Position numbers and translations under genes: made by a program. The notes beneath the pieces are model-generated. The model saw nothing but the letters and a program-made list of their open reading frames with translations, had not been told where the DNA came from and searched no databases. DNA of 6,057 nt from an uncultured Treponema sp. (GTDB lineage Bacteria; Spirochaetota; Spirochaetia; Treponematales; Treponemataceae), in assembly GCA_946611835.1 (NCBI GenBank), contig CAMOEE010000154.1:1-6057 (forward strand), given 5' to 3'. Position 1 is the stretch's first letter, and every line of letters begins with the position of its first letter. Below, one piece after another: positions 5,577 through 6,057 of the stretch.

Positions 5577-6057
5577 ATGGAAAAACCAAAGACAGTAAAA
5601 TTAACATCAGGTGACCGCGCATTCTACATCGGCGTTAACACATTCCTTATTTTCATCGGTGTTGTAATCGCTATCCCTATCATCAGTACAATTTCTTCTT
5701 CTGTAACACCTAACGGTTACATCGGAAGTACATTCGATAAATTCATCCTCATGCCATGGAAGTGGGATGGTTCTGCATACAAGGCTTTGCTTGGAAACAA
5801 CGGTTTCACCCTTGCTTTCTGGAACTCAATCAAAATCATGCTTTTCGGTGTAGTAACAGCTTTGGCTCTTACTGTTCCAATGGCATATTGTATGTCAGTA
5901 CAGGATTTGCCAGGACGCAAAATCCTCAACTACTTCGTACTTGTTCCTTATTTGTTCAACATTGGTGTTATCCCAACATTCCTGGTTGTAACAAATCTTC
6001 ACCTTACTAACCACTTGTGTTCAATCTTCTTGCCAGGTGCAATTGGTACATACAACT
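5577..6057 (+). CDS. Carbohydrate ABC transporter permease, LplC/YtcP-like, 3' end outside window
   Basis: The reading frame stays open from ATG 5577 to the right edge, giving 160 residues, about half of a normal family member (near 290-300). GAGG at 5564-5567 lies 9 nt before the ATG. The first part has a short cytoplasmic tail, then membrane segments at about 16-40, 82-106 and 118-138. The stretch FWNSIKIMLFGVV (81-93), the LPGRK loop (111-115) and IPTFLVV then LPGAIGTYN (132-138 and 152-160) are typical of the second permease in LplB/LplC or YteP/YtcP importers. The EAA loop has not yet been reached. It would form the translocation channel with the product of the preceding gene. All 12 Phe codons are TTC, as in uxaB. 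A solute-binding protein gene is the usual next gene, which is inference only. Confidence 0.9.
   Translation, partial: MEKPKTVKLTSGDRAFYIGVNTFLIFIGVVIAIPIISTISSSVTPNGYIGSTFDKFILMPWKWDGSAYKALLGNNGFTLAFWNSIKIMLFGVVTALALTVPMAYCMSVQDLPGRKILNYFVLVPYLFNIGVIPTFLVVTNLHLTNHLCSIFLPGAIGTYN

Overview
The window looks like part of a carbohydrate-use locus from a host- or rumen-associated spirochaete of the Treponema type. That assignment is an inference from the low-to-moderate GC content, the gene families and the style of the regulator; no phylogenetic marker is present. The sequence shows four genes, two of them cut by the window edges, and no RNA genes, mobile elements or CRISPR arrays.

Layout. (1) On the minus strand, from 1067 off the left edge, lies most of a tagaturonate reductase (altronate oxidoreductase, uxaB), an enzyme of the galacturonate pathway. 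(2) A 170-bp, very AT-rich divergent intergenic region carries a good sigma-70-type promoter for uxaB and a second, facing the other way, for the next gene. (3) On the plus strand, 1238-4432 encodes a 1064-residue cytoplasmic hybrid regulator: a LacI/PBP1-like sugar sensor, a GAF-like middle, degenerate histidine-kinase and receiver-like parts, and a C-terminal AraC-type DNA-binding domain. (4) A 186-bp intergenic region (4433-4618) holds a conventional promoter, two perfect TTGTACAA palindromes 31 bp apart with a third GTAC core between them, and a consensus TATAAT box without a -35 element. (5) Two plus-strand genes follow 16 nt apart: a complete LplB/YteP-like ABC permease (4619-5560) and the first half of its LplC/YtcP-like partner (5577 to the right edge).

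How it may fit together (inference). The permeases would import an oligosaccharide, plausibly a pectin-derived oligogalacturonide, whose uronic acid is reduced by UxaB to altronate inside the cell. The regulator would sense a sugar in the cytoplasm through its PBP1-like domain and act on one or both flanking promoters through its AraC domain. The TTGTACAA sites are the obvious candidate operator, and weaker look-alikes overlap the regulator's own promoter. A solute-binding protein gene is expected just beyond the right edge, since LplB/LplC-type permeases are normally encoded with one. The parts most worth a second look are the regulator, whose kinase-like and receiver-like segments appear to have lost their phosphotransfer residues, and the helically phased GTAC array in front of the transporter.
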